Below are positions 12,701 through 25,284 of a stretch of 64,000 nucleotides of DNA, one piece after another; the stretch's first letter is position 1; every line of letters starts with the position of its first letter. Made by a program: the position numbers and the translations under genes. Source of the stretch: Liolophura sinensis (taxonomy: Eukaryota; Mollusca; Polyplacophora; Chitonida; Chitonidae); assembly GCF_032854445.1 (NCBI RefSeq), contig NC_088300.1:13301191-13365190 (forward strand), read 5' to 3'. The notes under the pieces were generated by a model, which saw nothing but the letters and a program-made list of their open reading frames with translations, searched no databases and was not told the origin of the DNA.

Positions 12701-15700
12701 GTAAGTTATAATGAAAAGAATTTTTTATATTCCTCTACTCCTGGATGATAACTGCTATTGGGATACGAATGGGAATAGTTCATTTCCTTCACTCAAACGT
12801 TCATTTCCCTCACCCGTGTCTAACTTTGCTATGTGTTCAAATGAGAGTGATAAATAATTTGTCATACGTAGATACATGTAGCAATGATATAAACGGCTAA
12901 TGTAAACGTAGCTCTGGTGAGAACGCATGTATCATTTTTACACACCGTGGATATTGGTATTTTGTTGTAGTTCCCCGATTCTTGTGTATACGTAAGGATG
13001 TTAAGCAAACATAACCAAAAAATCTCTTGATTTATTAATTAGGAGTGTAGGAAGGGTGAGAGTGTTAACTTGGTTTTAAGTTAGTGGTACCTTTTTGCTG
13101 CATAATAATGTTTGAAGAACAATCGCTAAACGTATGCGTCATGGCTCTACACTGTATGCGTTGTCATGACAGTTACGTTTGATGTAAGTTACACCCTTAT
13201 TGTTATACATTATACTGATTTGTTAATCAGTAGGATGGGAGTACTTCTAAGTATGTTCCATCAGGTTTGGTGTACTTTGTGTCCTTTATACATCTATTAT
13301 ACATCTATTTATGCATCTACGACACATCGTGGAGTGTAACAACAGAGTCCAAAAAAACAAAACCAGGCTCAACTTCAGTCTGCCAAGAAAGCAAACTGGT
13401 TTCTCAACAACCAGTTTGGAGATTCGTGTATGAATGAACGGAATCAAAGAATCATGCTAGTGTTATATACATTTCCTTGATTGATCTGTCTGAAATGACA
13501 ACTAAGCAAATTTCCCAGTAAAATCTCAAACGATGGCTTCCACAAACACAAAGGTGACAGTCCCGTCATTTTGGCAGCACATCTTACTTTCCGCTCACCC
13601 AAAAGCTCTTAAAACGCAAATTTTACACTCATTCCAAGATACGCCTGTAAAATGCTGGCGCTTGGAAACTGCATATGTTCTTTATCGTCCATTGGGGGCA
13701 TATAGTGCAGATAATCACGAGTCCCAAGGTCACACATCAACGCTCTCATCAGTTACGATCACAGATCCGCTACATTTCGGGTTTCATTTTTCATACGGCC
13801 TGCTCCCAAAGGTGCATTTTTAGATGCACCGGCAAAGTCGCTGTGCCTGTCTGTTTGCCGATTGGTTGGTTTGTTGGTAAAATTTTAACACCTTTTAACA
13901 TGAATAATGCACTTAACGAGGAGCGTTAGTGGAAGATATTTCGTTTCTGATGAAAGTTACAACGATTGAACATTTTGTTTTATCTCGCTTCCTGTAAGAC
14001 ACAGTGTAATAAAACTTATTATTGTTAAGGGCTCAGTGTCAGATTTTGGGGTGACTGCTTTCGGGACATAAACAATATTTCCCCTTACATCAATGAAGTG
14101 TACACCTGACTATCTTCCACCCTCTTATTAATGTATTACACAACATACATATCTCACAATAAAACATCATCAGCATATCCTCAGGTTTCATATTCACAAT
14201 TTATTAACATCCTATTGGTCGTGATAGAAGTAATATACACCATAATTTCACCGTTCATTATTTTGCTGATTGCCACAGCTGATCACAGCAACATGCTTTT
14301 GATACGAAAGTTTATTTAAGTATCTGCTTTCTTTTGCTTATGGATGAATTTGGTTATTTATTTACCTGATTAATGCTACACACTCCACTGAAGAAAATTG
14401 CCATGGCGGTGTGTTGAAGTTAATTGAACAGTGGACAGAACTGCTTGACGTAAAACTTGAACCTATCCATCTTTGACTTGAAAATCGCCTGGAACGTTTA
14501 ATCAGGCGTTAAAGACCTGGTAAATGGTCGGACAAATGTCAAATAAAAGCAATATGCTGGTGTGTATATCTGCATCAGTGCGTCGTTGATTCACTGCATA
14601 TTGATTTTTTTTGCAATCTCTGGAAGTCTTAAAAGCACTAATAGGCACACCCGTCCAGGCATAACTGAACAGCCACAGGAGTAATATATAACGTATGTGC
14701 TCTCTACCGTATGTTTCTTCTCTGAGGAAATCGTGTATCCACCGTAAGCCTTTAACAAGAGTTCATACTGGGCTATTGTCTGTCACTTCCATGCTCATGA
14801 ACACAGCGATACCATTTAAGATCGATGAAACATTATACTCCTGTATATATTTTCAATAAATCAAAGCAGTCTCTGCGTGTTCTGTTTTTACAGCGTATCT
14901 TCTTTCAAAGATCTGTGTTGGTGTATTGTTTGGTCGCCTAATTGGCTGGTTGCTTTCTTGCTGTCTCGCAGATTCGAAAGCCCATAGTAGATATTTGGTC
15001 TGGTAGTAAAATCCTCCTGCATACTGGAGGATACACATACAAAGCGCTAACAACGTCCACAACATAATTCTCATTACGGTCTGAGTCGCTGTAGTTAGTT
15101 ACAAGATGTTCACAGCCAGATTGTCTTGTCAGCACTGCAGGCTTTTGATTAGACTGGAATGAGACCTTTGGCGGTCTTTGATCTCTTGTAACCTTGATCA
15201 GATAAATACATCAGTATTACAGAGTCCCTTACGTTACGTATACTGAAATGCCAATGTAAAATATAAATGTTTTCACTTGAAAGTCTGGAAGCATGCTAAA
15301 AGAAGAACTTACTTCAATGTTTAAAGCAGTGAGACAACCCAGGTTGCTCCCTTACTCTGCTCTTTACACAGCAAACTATAACCACAGAATCGGATCCAAT
15401 TACATGTACATGAAAAAAAAAAACGGCAAGCTCAGCCGGATGCCGCTTTCTAACATGGGAGAAGCGATTCAACGTAATTAAAAGAGCATTTGTCGTTCAA
15501 GTGCCACCTGTCGGAGAGATACCTTTACCCCGCAATTTAAAGCACAAGGGGAATGTAGAGATTTGGCTTGAAGTATGGGATCTCCCTGTTCAGGTTGGCT
15601 CATGTTATCTAATATATTGCTGTCAGACTCACCCTTGCTTTATATTTTCTAGATTAAATCTTGGTTTTTAACGCTTCTGTATTAAGCTTAATTCTCCTTG

Positions 15701-17914
15701 TAGCGAGATTTACGTGAGCAGTAGGTAAGGTGGTAAAGGCTCCTGACATTGTAGCTACGTAATGGGTATCACGTTACAGTCACAATGGAACTGTCTAATT
15801 ACTTGCGATGCATGGCGCCCTTCCCCATGTATGTCCACTGATAATTACTACTCTGGATGTCAAGACTCCAAATTTGAAACAGCACCTTGTTCCAGGTTAT
15901 GATAAGGCGTATTTCGTCACATATCTGTGAAAATGATTAAAACCAAAGACAGGTTTCCTAATAATCTCAGCTCGATGATTCGTTCATCATTCGCCCAGAA
16001 CTGACCACAGAATTCCTCCCTTTGATGATTAATTTTGCATGGAACATCAAGCGCCCCAGGCAGACATTTAATGGTTTTGCCGTGACGTAGGTGTTGATCA
16101 TTTAGAAGGTGCACCTTAGGCATCTCTAACGTCAACATTGACAACCTGTTTGTAGAATGACCATTGTGTTATTGAACATTTATGGAAAGTGTTGTACGAT
16201 TGCAAAATAAGGTGCCTGGATGTAAACCCCACTGGAATGTCATCTGCCTAAGTCGACGTGCCCATGGTTCTATTTGTCGAATTCTGCTATTTTGTATGAC
16301 TTTGGTCCCGTTTTTGTTTTGTTTTTTTTTTTGGCTTCCTTTCTGACAGACTTTACGACAGGAGGGATAGTTTAACTTTTGATCATGTAATTTGTCCTTG
16401 CTTGGGCAACAATACACCAAAGGGTCCTGCATAGGGTGTGTACATATCTCGCCTTGTAGCATTTGTTACATCCTACGTATTGCCTGAGAATTTTAATCAT
16501 CGTCACAAGTTATTGCTGCAAAAATTAGTGTGTCACGGTTATTGCAGTTTATTAGACTTGGCACATCTTTGATACTTCAACATGCACCGCATAATCCAAG
16601 CACTGGTCGACCCGGTGTCAGTATACCATGCAGTGTGGGGCAATATGTTTGCTGCCTTCAGCTCGAGTTGCCACAGTGCACATTTTCAAATATGTCGGCA
16701 TTGAACCCTGTGGTGATATGACCCATGTACTGTGTTAACAATGATAACAATATTATTGTACAGTATGCTTAGGCCCTATATTACAACAGTTTTTCGGGGT
16801 TCTATTTAAGCTACTGAAAAAATGCGGCTTAATATATCAATAGAAATTCCAGGTAGTGCTGGCTGTGGCTTTAAGTCAGGATGCTTTTCGGTTACCTGGT
16901 GGATTCCTTCAGACTGTGTGATGTACAGTGTGGAAAACCACTTCATCACATGTGTATGTATGTATGTATGCCTGGGGTTTTACCTCATACTAAAGAATTT
17001 TTCAGACATATAATGATGGAGTCCTTTATTTATGTGTGTACACACAGGTCTACTGTTTTTCCTTGTGGCCGTGCGAGTCAGTGCCGACAAAGTGCTGCCG
17101 ACACTGAAGTATCATGCCGAAGACACCAGGCATGACACCTCATCCATTCACATTATACTGACATTTGGCCAACCAGTGTTGAACACCAAGCGAGGCAGCA
17201 GCAAATACCATTTTTAGTTCCAATTCAACAGAAAAATAATTAAATAAATAATCATATACTATTTCTAAGTACATCATGTAACATGACGATTTTTGCCGGG
17301 TATTTCAGTTGATTAATGACATCAATAAGATGGCTATGTACACGACAAATGTGTTTGCCAAGCAGGGTACGAGTGAGCAACGATGCGTGGTAATCGGACT
17401 GTGGGCGTCTTCAATGGCATTAGCACATCTTTCCCGGATTAACACGCGAGTGGAAGCCTCTCGGGCGTAAGTCCGCGTTTCCCGCTGGAATCTTTGTGCG
17501 CATGGCATGAAGTCAGTTGTCGGCTCTCTGACTCATTAGATACTTAGTTACTTTTCCCTGAAGTAGGCCTAGATCATCTAGAATCGAACTTGACAGTTTT
17601 GTTTACATCAACTCTCTTGGCGCCCGATGAAAATGGAGTGAATGAATGTTCAAGCGTATATCATGAACCAAGTTTAAGCACGTGACACAGACTAACATGT
17701 CTTCAGGAAGACCCTCACCTGACATGCCTATCCTATATATTCTTTGATGGATACAGCATCCATTTGTTTCCTATATGTAAGAAAATTCAGTTGGAAACAA
17801 GTTAGTTGTAAAGAAGCGAGGTTTTTAATTGTGAAGGCCAAGGAATGTCCTTGCTAGGCGGAGAACATCTGTTTACAAATGCACGTTATTTGACATAGAG
17901 CATTCTGAGCTGGT

Positions 17915-20104
17915 GCCTGAGGTTGTAGGTAGCCGGAGGATGCTGACGTATGATAAACGCCCAGATAACAAGCAGGTAATACAACGTATTGTACTGCTAC
18001 GTCAGGTTCCCGGCGACATGTCCTACTTCTAATATAATTATTTATTTATTTGATTGATGTTTTACGCCGTAGTCAAGAATATTTCACTTATACGACGGCG
18101 GCCAGCATTATGATGGGAGGAAACCGGGCAGAGCCCGGGGGAAACCCACGACCATCCGCAGGCTGCTGGAGACCTTCCCACTTACGGTCGGAGAGGAAGC
18201 CTACATGAGATGGACTTGAACTCACAGCGACCGCATTGGTGAGAGACTCCTGGGTCATTATGATGTGCTAGCGCGCTAACCAACTGAGCTCTAATAGAAT
18301 TAACCATAGCTCATGATACAATACAGTGTACTGCTAATGAAGCTTAAATTGCCCGAGGATCTTTACATAGAATAGAAGCCGAAAAATGTCTGGTTTGCTG
18401 GGGAATGTGTATATCTGACTAAGACCCAGACGATATGGCCGGGATACGACTCCTTGTACTGTTACCTGAGATTAGGTTACTCTAAAAAGTTTATGCCTGA
18501 CAGAAACCCAGGTGATATGCTGGTGATGCGGCTCATTGTACTGCTACGTGAGATCAGGTTACTAAAGAATGTTTATGTCTGATAGAAACCTAGATAATGT
18601 GCTCGTGACACGACTCATTGTACTGCTACGTGATATCAGGTTACTGGAGAAAGCTGACAGGAACCCAGATGATATGTTCGTGACACGACTCATTGTACTT
18701 CTACGTGATATCAGGTTACTGGAGAATGTTTATGTCTGACAGAAACCCAGAGATACGACTCATTTTACTGCTGCGTGACATTAGATTACTACAGAGTGTT
18801 TATATCTGACAGAAACCCAGAAAATATGCTCGTGATACGACTCATTGTACTGGTGAGTGAGATTAGATTAATGCAAAATGTCTACATTTAATAGAAATTT
18901 AGGTGATATGCCCGTGATACAACTCAATGTACTGCCACGTCAGCTTAGGTTATTGGAGAATATTTATGTCTGAAAGAAACCCAGACGTCATGCTCGTGAT
19001 ACAACTCAATGTTGCGCTACGTGAGATTAGGTTAATGAAGAATGTTTATGTCTGACAGAAAGCAGCTAACATAGGATATTGTAAATTGTACTGCTACATG
19101 AGATCAGATTTCTGGACAATGTTTATTTCTGGTAGAAACTCAAATGGTATACTCATGATACGTTTAATAGTGGCCTGTCACAGGCCTGGCAGCATGCCTA
19201 TTGAGCCGTTGTGTTGTCGCCAAATGTTCTATTCCCATCTCATCATTAGGGTGTTACATTAACGACAGATCGACGTTATATTAGAAACTAATACTTTGTT
19301 GACTTTGCGCTACGGTTAAATTTTGTAGTCACAATGGCTCTGCCTCACACTAGCGCCAAATCTTCCCATTATAGTGCTACATGAGATTTCTGGAGGTTGT
19401 TTACAGTATATCTGATACAAGTTCAGGTGACATACACATAACACGACACATACTGATGTCGGAGCTCAGATTGCAAGATAATATTTGCGTGTGACACAAG
19501 CTCTGGTGACATACACATAACACGACACGTATTGATGTCGGAACTCACATTGCAGGACATTGTTTACGTGTGACACAAGCTCAGGTAACATACACTTAAT
19601 ACCACACCCTCCGATGTCGGAACTCACACTGCAGGACGTACATCATGTGACACACGTAATACCACACATACTGATGTCAGAACTCACATTGCAGGACATT
19701 GTTTACGTGTGACTCAAGCTCATGTGGCATACACACATGATGTACTGATATCGGATCTCACATTGCGGGATAATGTGTTCTACATACACTGATGTCGGCG
19801 CTCACATTGCGGGATAATGTTTACGTCTGACACAAGCTCATGTGACATATACATAATACGGCACATACTGACACTGGAGTTTACTTTGCCGAAGGATATT
19901 TACGCCTGATAGAGGCCCAGATGATATACATACATATATATTACCACACAGTGCTTCTTCTGGAACTCTTGTTACTGGACGTTATGCCTGGCAAAAGCTC
20001 TGGTGACACAGCAATGATAAGGCGCATTGTGCTGCTAACGGAATTCAGGTTGCCTGAAGGATGTTTACGTCTGATAGCAGCCCAGATGACATACATACAA
20101 TAAG
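17915..20104. repeat. Degenerate satellite, unit about 82 bp, two subfamilies
   Basis: Successive units begin gaaaccca at 18812, 18894, 18976 and 19058, exactly 82 bp apart. Consensus parts are atgctcgtgatacgactcat, tgtactgctacgtgagatca and ggagaatgtttatgtctgac. From about 19390 a second, related subfamily of about 79-80 bp takes over (acacaagctcaggtgacata, ctgatgtcggaactcacatt, gcaggacattgtttacgtg). After 19870 mixed units continue to about 20104. Individual units carry deletions. The array also extends left of the SINE at 18040 (gtactgctacgtcaggttcc at about 17990), so the SINE split it. Confidence 0.93.
18040..18289 (-). mobile_element. SINE family A, near full length, inserted in the 82-bp satellite
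   Basis: Complete from the tail (attatttatttatttgattg) to the tRNA-like head, which on the minus strand reads gctcagttggttagcgcgct, with B-box-like gtgagttcaagtcca. Flanks tctaatataatt (18028-18039) and tctaatagaatt (18290-18301) are a 12-bp target duplication with one mismatch. Satellite units continue on both sides, so the SINE is younger than the array. Confidence 0.95.
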
Positions 20105-21449
20105 TCAAGGCAATCAGGTATATAGACGAAGGAAATCTCTTCACCCACAAAAGTACCTCAGCAGCCAGTTTAGTGTAGGCTTAAGATTTTATGGTAAATG
20201 ACGTCGCCTTGTTAAACCGTTCGTACCAGAATGGTTATTGTCTTTCAAAAGACAGTTGTACTCTTCAATGAATTGAAACAGGTAATGTGTTCTTTAAGCT
20301 CCATTAGGGCTACTTTATGTCAAGCTTAGAATCTGCTTAGGTAAATCCGGACAAACATGTTCTAATATATACAAATCATTCCCAGAGTTAAGTGTTGTTC
20401 TTCCGATTATATGTAGATTCAAACTATAACTCCCAAAACCTAACTTCAATCAGTCCAGAAAGCAGAATGGAAACCAAACAATTTGTGATGTAATCTAAAT
20501 AAGTGGAACCGTTGGAAAATAACCTCATTTGTTACATATTTCCAGCCCGTTCAGTTGTACTGTTTCTGACATATTTAAAAAGCAAAAAATAAGGCAATAC
20601 TACAAAAGCCGAACAAATTGTTTTGTTTGTTCCTTATAAAAGATATATTAGTTGATGCACATGTACTTTGTGGGAAAGTCATGTGCCTGTGCTAGGAAGG
20701 GGTAAATGGGCACAGTACTTGATTCTGAGAATGACAAATGAAAATCGAGATGAACACATCATTATATACAAAGTTTGTATCTCATGCAGCCTTTGGTTTT
20801 CTCCATAACTGTTCTTCCCATTGACTTCATGCTTGCCGGGTGAACCCGGGGAAGTGCGAAACCGAGTATCGATAAATTCCGTATGCAAATTAGGCAATCA
20901 TGATGACACCACTCTTGTCATCGGACTCTGTCTTGGACATGCTACAAACCCCACATCCATCAGATTTCCAAAAAAGCGCCAATCAGATCGGCAAACGAGC
21001 TGAGTGATACATGCAGACATCTGTGGTGGTATGCAGTGGACTGCATGGTTGTATAATCTCCTACGCTGGATGTTCAGCCTGCAGGTCTACATAAATGTGC
21101 ATATGAGTACATGAACTTTTAGTCACAAAAGTTCCTTTTTTTCGGATCGACAATTATTAGTGACCCAAACAGTTATAGTCAAATGTGGTGTGATCAGCTT
21201 TTTTCATTGATCACATAATTTTGACCAAGTTTTTCTTGGTTAGTCAGTGGGTGACCAACATGTATTCGGTCGCGGTGACCTACTTCAACAGCGTAGTCAA
21301 AGAGAAATACATTGAAGGGAGAAATCTTTTCAACGGGCACTGTGGTAGTTATGCTAGTTCTGTGTCACTTATTTCCTGCTTGCTCTCTGCCATGACAACA
21401 GGTCACTTCTTCATGTTTCTCTCAACATGGTTTCATTTTGTGGTTTCAG

Positions 21450-21602
21450 TTGCCCCGAAGGTGGTGGCGGGGGTGACAGCCGGCCTAATCTGTGTGACCG
21501 CCACCTTGGTCGTCATTCTGGTCGTGTGCTGGCGCTACCCATTCTGCAGGACCCGTACATTTTGGGATCACGGAGTGAAGAAAATCATCAGGAAGATTTA
21601 CT
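21450..21602 (+). CDS. Exon: transmembrane segment of the synaptotagmin-like protein
   Basis: This 153-nt exon follows a strong pyrimidine-rich acceptor (tttcattttgtggtttcag) and ends at a consensus donor (ct|gtaagt). It starts with the last two bases of a codon and ends with one base, so it is phase 1 on both sides. It encodes APK, then a hydrophobic helix VVAGVTAGLICVTATLVV continuing through ILVVCW (residues 5-28), then RYPFCRTRTFWDHG and KKIIRKIY. Cys27 and Cys33 at the cytosolic membrane face are candidate palmitoylation sites, as in known synaptotagmins, and the basic tail fits a stop-transfer signal with the C-terminus in the cytosol. The frame stays open upstream of the acceptor, with an ATG at 21260. 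A longer first exon starting there is therefore possible, but the acceptor and the lack of a recognisable luminal sequence favour splicing. Confidence 0.72.
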
Positions 21603-21720
21603 GTAAGTTCAACTTAACTGTATAGCTTAGCTCAATTTCCTGTACAGGCGGTAATTCAGTTTCTGCTCGTGGACTCACCGAGTCCTAGTGCCTTTGCATT
21701 GGTTTTATGTAAATGTTCAT

Positions 21721-21995
21721 AAAATGTGATGACAAGAGACAGTTATGAGTAATTCTAGACCGGTGACATGTGACATATTACCAATTACTTCATTTTTTTA
21801 CCCAGATATGCTCAAGCTTTTCCGCTAGAGGGCCTCTAATCTGCTACTATTTAGGCATTTGCATGAATATTTAGACTAAAACCCTAACTGAGGTAAAATG
21901 AAAAGAGGTTGGATTTCATCAGTTACGCATGACCATTAGCCAACCTCTGTCGTCGTTGCTCTACTTGGCCCTCTTTTATATTGTATTCCTCATAG
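21721..21995 (+). repeat. Dispersed repeat family X, copy 3
   Basis: Start gagtaattctagaccggtga; middle atatgctcaagctt and gctactatttaggcat; then accctaactgaggtaaaatg, aaaagaggttggatttcatc, agttacgcatgaccattag and ctctgtcgtcgttgctctac. It lies only about 120 bp downstream of the transmembrane exon's donor. Confidence 0.72.
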
Positions 21996-24967
21996 GTTTG
22001 GGAATGTTATGCAATATTCATTGACGCATGGTGTGGAAGAAGTGACATATGGAATCTCGTCAATCTAATGCGCTGTCGTTGTTATCGTTATTTGGATTTT
22101 GTCAAATGTTTCAGCTTGTATTTTATAATGACATGTATTGATCTGAAAAGACATCCGTTAACTGATTCTGATATGCAATACACTGTATGGTCTTACTTAA
22201 CCACATCTCTACTTCACCAGAAGACAAGGTATCAGCATCCGATATCAAGATGTAAGCATCCGATATCAATATGTAACTTTACAAAAATTCAATACATTGA
22301 ACTCATATGAATTTGACATTCGCAGAAATGTCATTGGGTAATGGGAGCTGAATGTTTTCAATTACCCCTTATCCAGGTACACTTACCTTAATCGGTTTAC
22401 TATAAGCATATGCATTGGAAGGATGCTATATGTCTGCTTGTAATATAAACCTGTTTTGGATTTTCCACCTCAGTAATGGTCAAACTTTTGAGTACATGTA
22501 TACAAAATTTAAAAGAGCGACGGGGCTAGACACAGTAAGTCTCGAGTTCAAATCTCATTCGAGCCAGTATTTTCAGGGTGGACCCCAGTGTGCTGTTTCA
22601 ATGTCGGAAACTATATCTGTGTTGAAATACAGAGTTTTAGCTCAGATCATGTCTCTTTACGAGATCTAAGCTTGTTCAAATGAAAAATTCACCTGGTGAG
22701 ATTTCTCGACCTGTATTCATAGTATTTTTCCGACATGGTGTACCATCTTTTGACGACTACACAACATGACTAAAACCATGAACAAGCTTGAAACCGGTTG
22801 CCGGAGTTTGTTTCCCCAGACACTGCTTGGGTGATTCCAAACAGATCTATTGACTCTGGGGCGTGTTTACCTGAACTAATTCTAATCTGGTTTCTCACGC
22901 AGCCATTTCATTGATCTGTTGATCGATACAGGTTCTTGCTGTGACAATGGGCACAATTGTCTGAGCTGAAACGCTCTGCCTGCCAGTGGTGTTTAGTACT
23001 TTCCTTCGTAATCATGCCAGTCATATCGAAGGTCGGCTTGTTGACAGTTTCACGTGCCCCACAAGTCATTCATAGGGCGCAGGTGCTCTGATACAACACT
23101 AATAGGTCATAAAACCATTCATGAGCCCTCTAATCACACATATGAATGTAATCCAGTTCATCAAGTAGCTGCCAATAGGTGCGTTATCTGGCTAACAAGC
23201 GTAATGACCAGTACATATACTGCAATGTTCATTCACCTGCCTGAATTCATCATCATGCGCCCAAAGACCTGGATAGCTTGTCTCACCTTATCAGGGAAGA
23301 CTGTACTTTTCTTTTAAAGCAAAAAACCAATACAAAAACGGTCACTCCACGTCCCTAGTCGTCATAATTAACCAACTCAGCTATGGATTTATAAAAAAAA
23401 CTAATGTAATTTCACAGTATAGAACGTCCCTATCACGAAGTTTTAAACTTCTAATAAGTTATCTGCGCAATTCTTTGTTTAAAAGATTACTATGTGGAAA
23501 AAAATTAGTTTCCAGAAAATATTGCACGTTTTTTGCTTGTGCTATACGTGTGGAAAGTTGTCGCCGATGTGCACAATTTCCCCACAACGGAACGAGGTCA
23601 GGGTTGTTTTCCTCAGCTCATGTTCTGCTCACGCCACCTCGAACCATCCGGTACCCGAGCATTAAGGCTGAGCTCTCTGTTGCCAACACTAACTCTTCGA
23701 GGAAGTCATCATTTATTTATGCTTAACGGAGATGGGAAAAATCCTACTTATGACAGGTGTATTATTTTGTCTTGACAGTTTGCCGTTAATGTCTTTCTGC
23801 TTCTGGGTCGCTGTCACCTTATGGAAACACATACACCTGTTGGTCACATTTACTGCCGCATTGTGGCAATGAATATGGAAGCGCGGAGTAAATAAGAACG
23901 GCAAAAGTCTCCTCAATACATTGGATATCCGCGCAACTTGTGTCCAAAGTATAGCATGTAACCAGAGATTTCAAGAAAAAGCTCGATTTTCATCTGCCTG
24001 TAGCTGTTGACGATCAAAGATCTGATTGAAGTCGTAATCTGCCCTGTAAACATGCATCACTGTGTGATATGAATAGAACGAGGACGAGTTGATTCTAGCA
24101 GGATTATGAATCGATGCTGTGGCTCTGTCTTTGTGTGAATGTTGCACAATCCTGACATAGCTGTAAGCTGAGACTGCCCATAGATCCACGTGGCAGTAAC
24201 AACAGTCTCCCGAGAGCGACCGATGGAACTACCGGAAATATCCACTTCATATCGATCGATGGATGGAGATTGGGAATTAGAACCCCGAAAAGTGAAATAG
24301 AGATGTTGGCATACTTAACACAACCCTCTTAGTTTAAACTCGGCCATTGAGCAACTCGTCAAATGAGCGGATTAACCAGCAATTGGTTCGTCTTAGATCA
24401 CTTAGTGAAAACTGCGGCTAATTCAGTACCAAAACTAACTCGCTCTCAGCCAACCTTTAACCTAAAAAAAATCTTTTTTCTCACTGGTGAATGACCTTAT
24501 TAGCTTTGAGCTTTGTGAAGCCGTTGCGGTCATTTTCGCTCTGAAGACTCCCTGGAGACAGATAAAACCGAACAACTTATCGATGCTGGAGCTCTGTCAA
24601 CGTTGTCCCCTGACACCATTAACACAATGACTCACCTTTGTCTTACAATTCTAACTGCAGATGCCGCAAACTTTGTAAACAAAAGTACACACGCAGGTAT
24701 CAGCAAAATTTTATAACCCACAAAGGCGGGCTTTGTGTCAAGCCATGATCATTCAATCTAACCCTTAGCTGTCGTTTGCTGAAAACCTTGAACGCCATAT
24801 GCCTTTCAAAATCTCCACTCTTGGTATCCTCCTTTTTCTCGTTTAAGGTATTACTTATTTTATAGTGGGATCTTTAAAACATCATCGTTTGACATATAAA
24901 TGCATGAAGTAATTTTTATTAGATGTAAGACAAGTTACGACAATGTCACTTTGCATTGTTTTAAGGT

Positions 24968-25250
24968 TAATGTGGTGACAACACACTATTTTGAGTAATT
25001 CTAGGTAGGTGATACCCACTAAAATGCTATTAACATTTTGTTTTACCTCATTCTGCTTAATCCAAGGAGTTATAGGACTGTGTAATTTGCTACTATGTAA
25101 GAATTTATATAAACAGAAAATATAACTGGGATAAAGCGACAAGGGGCCGTATTTCACCTGTTACGTGTGACCGCTGGCCAATTATCACTCTGTCGTCGCT
25201 GTTGTTGTTTTACTCTCTGAGCTGTAAGTCTTTTATTCATTCTATTCCAC
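24968..25250 (+). repeat. Dispersed repeat family X, copy 4
   Basis: Start ttttgagtaattctaggtag; middle attctgcttaatccaagg and tttgctactatgtaag; end gacaaggggccgtatttcac, ctgttacgtgtgaccgctgg, ctctgtcgtcgctgttgttg, ttttactctctgagctgtaa. This is one of the best-preserved copies. Confidence 0.75.
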
Positions 25251-25254
25251 CAGC

Positions 25255-25284
25255 TGAGCTGACCTGACCTGACCTGACCTGACT
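25255..25284. repeat. (CCTGA)n short tandem repeat
   Basis: Five consecutive copies of a pentamer reading ctgac / cctga, followed by ctcctaccc. Confidence 0.9.

Larger units (their letters stand above)
12701..21449. other. Non-coding region upstream of the transmembrane exon
   Basis: Probably the intron before 21450 if the candidate exon at 12571 is real; otherwise upstream sequence. It holds the large 82-bp satellite with its nested SINE at 17915-20104. The rest (12701-17914 and 20105-21449) shows only short open frames without convincing splice sites or domains. Confidence 0.5.

Noticed and set aside
17915-20104. CRISPR-like array
   Set aside because: Units are contiguous and homologous over their whole length, with no unique spacers, in animal DNA.
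22500-22680. tRNA-like string with tcgagttcaaatctcattcg
   Set aside because: B-box-like only; no cloverleaf or matching A box could be drawn, so it is neither a tRNA gene nor a secure SINE.
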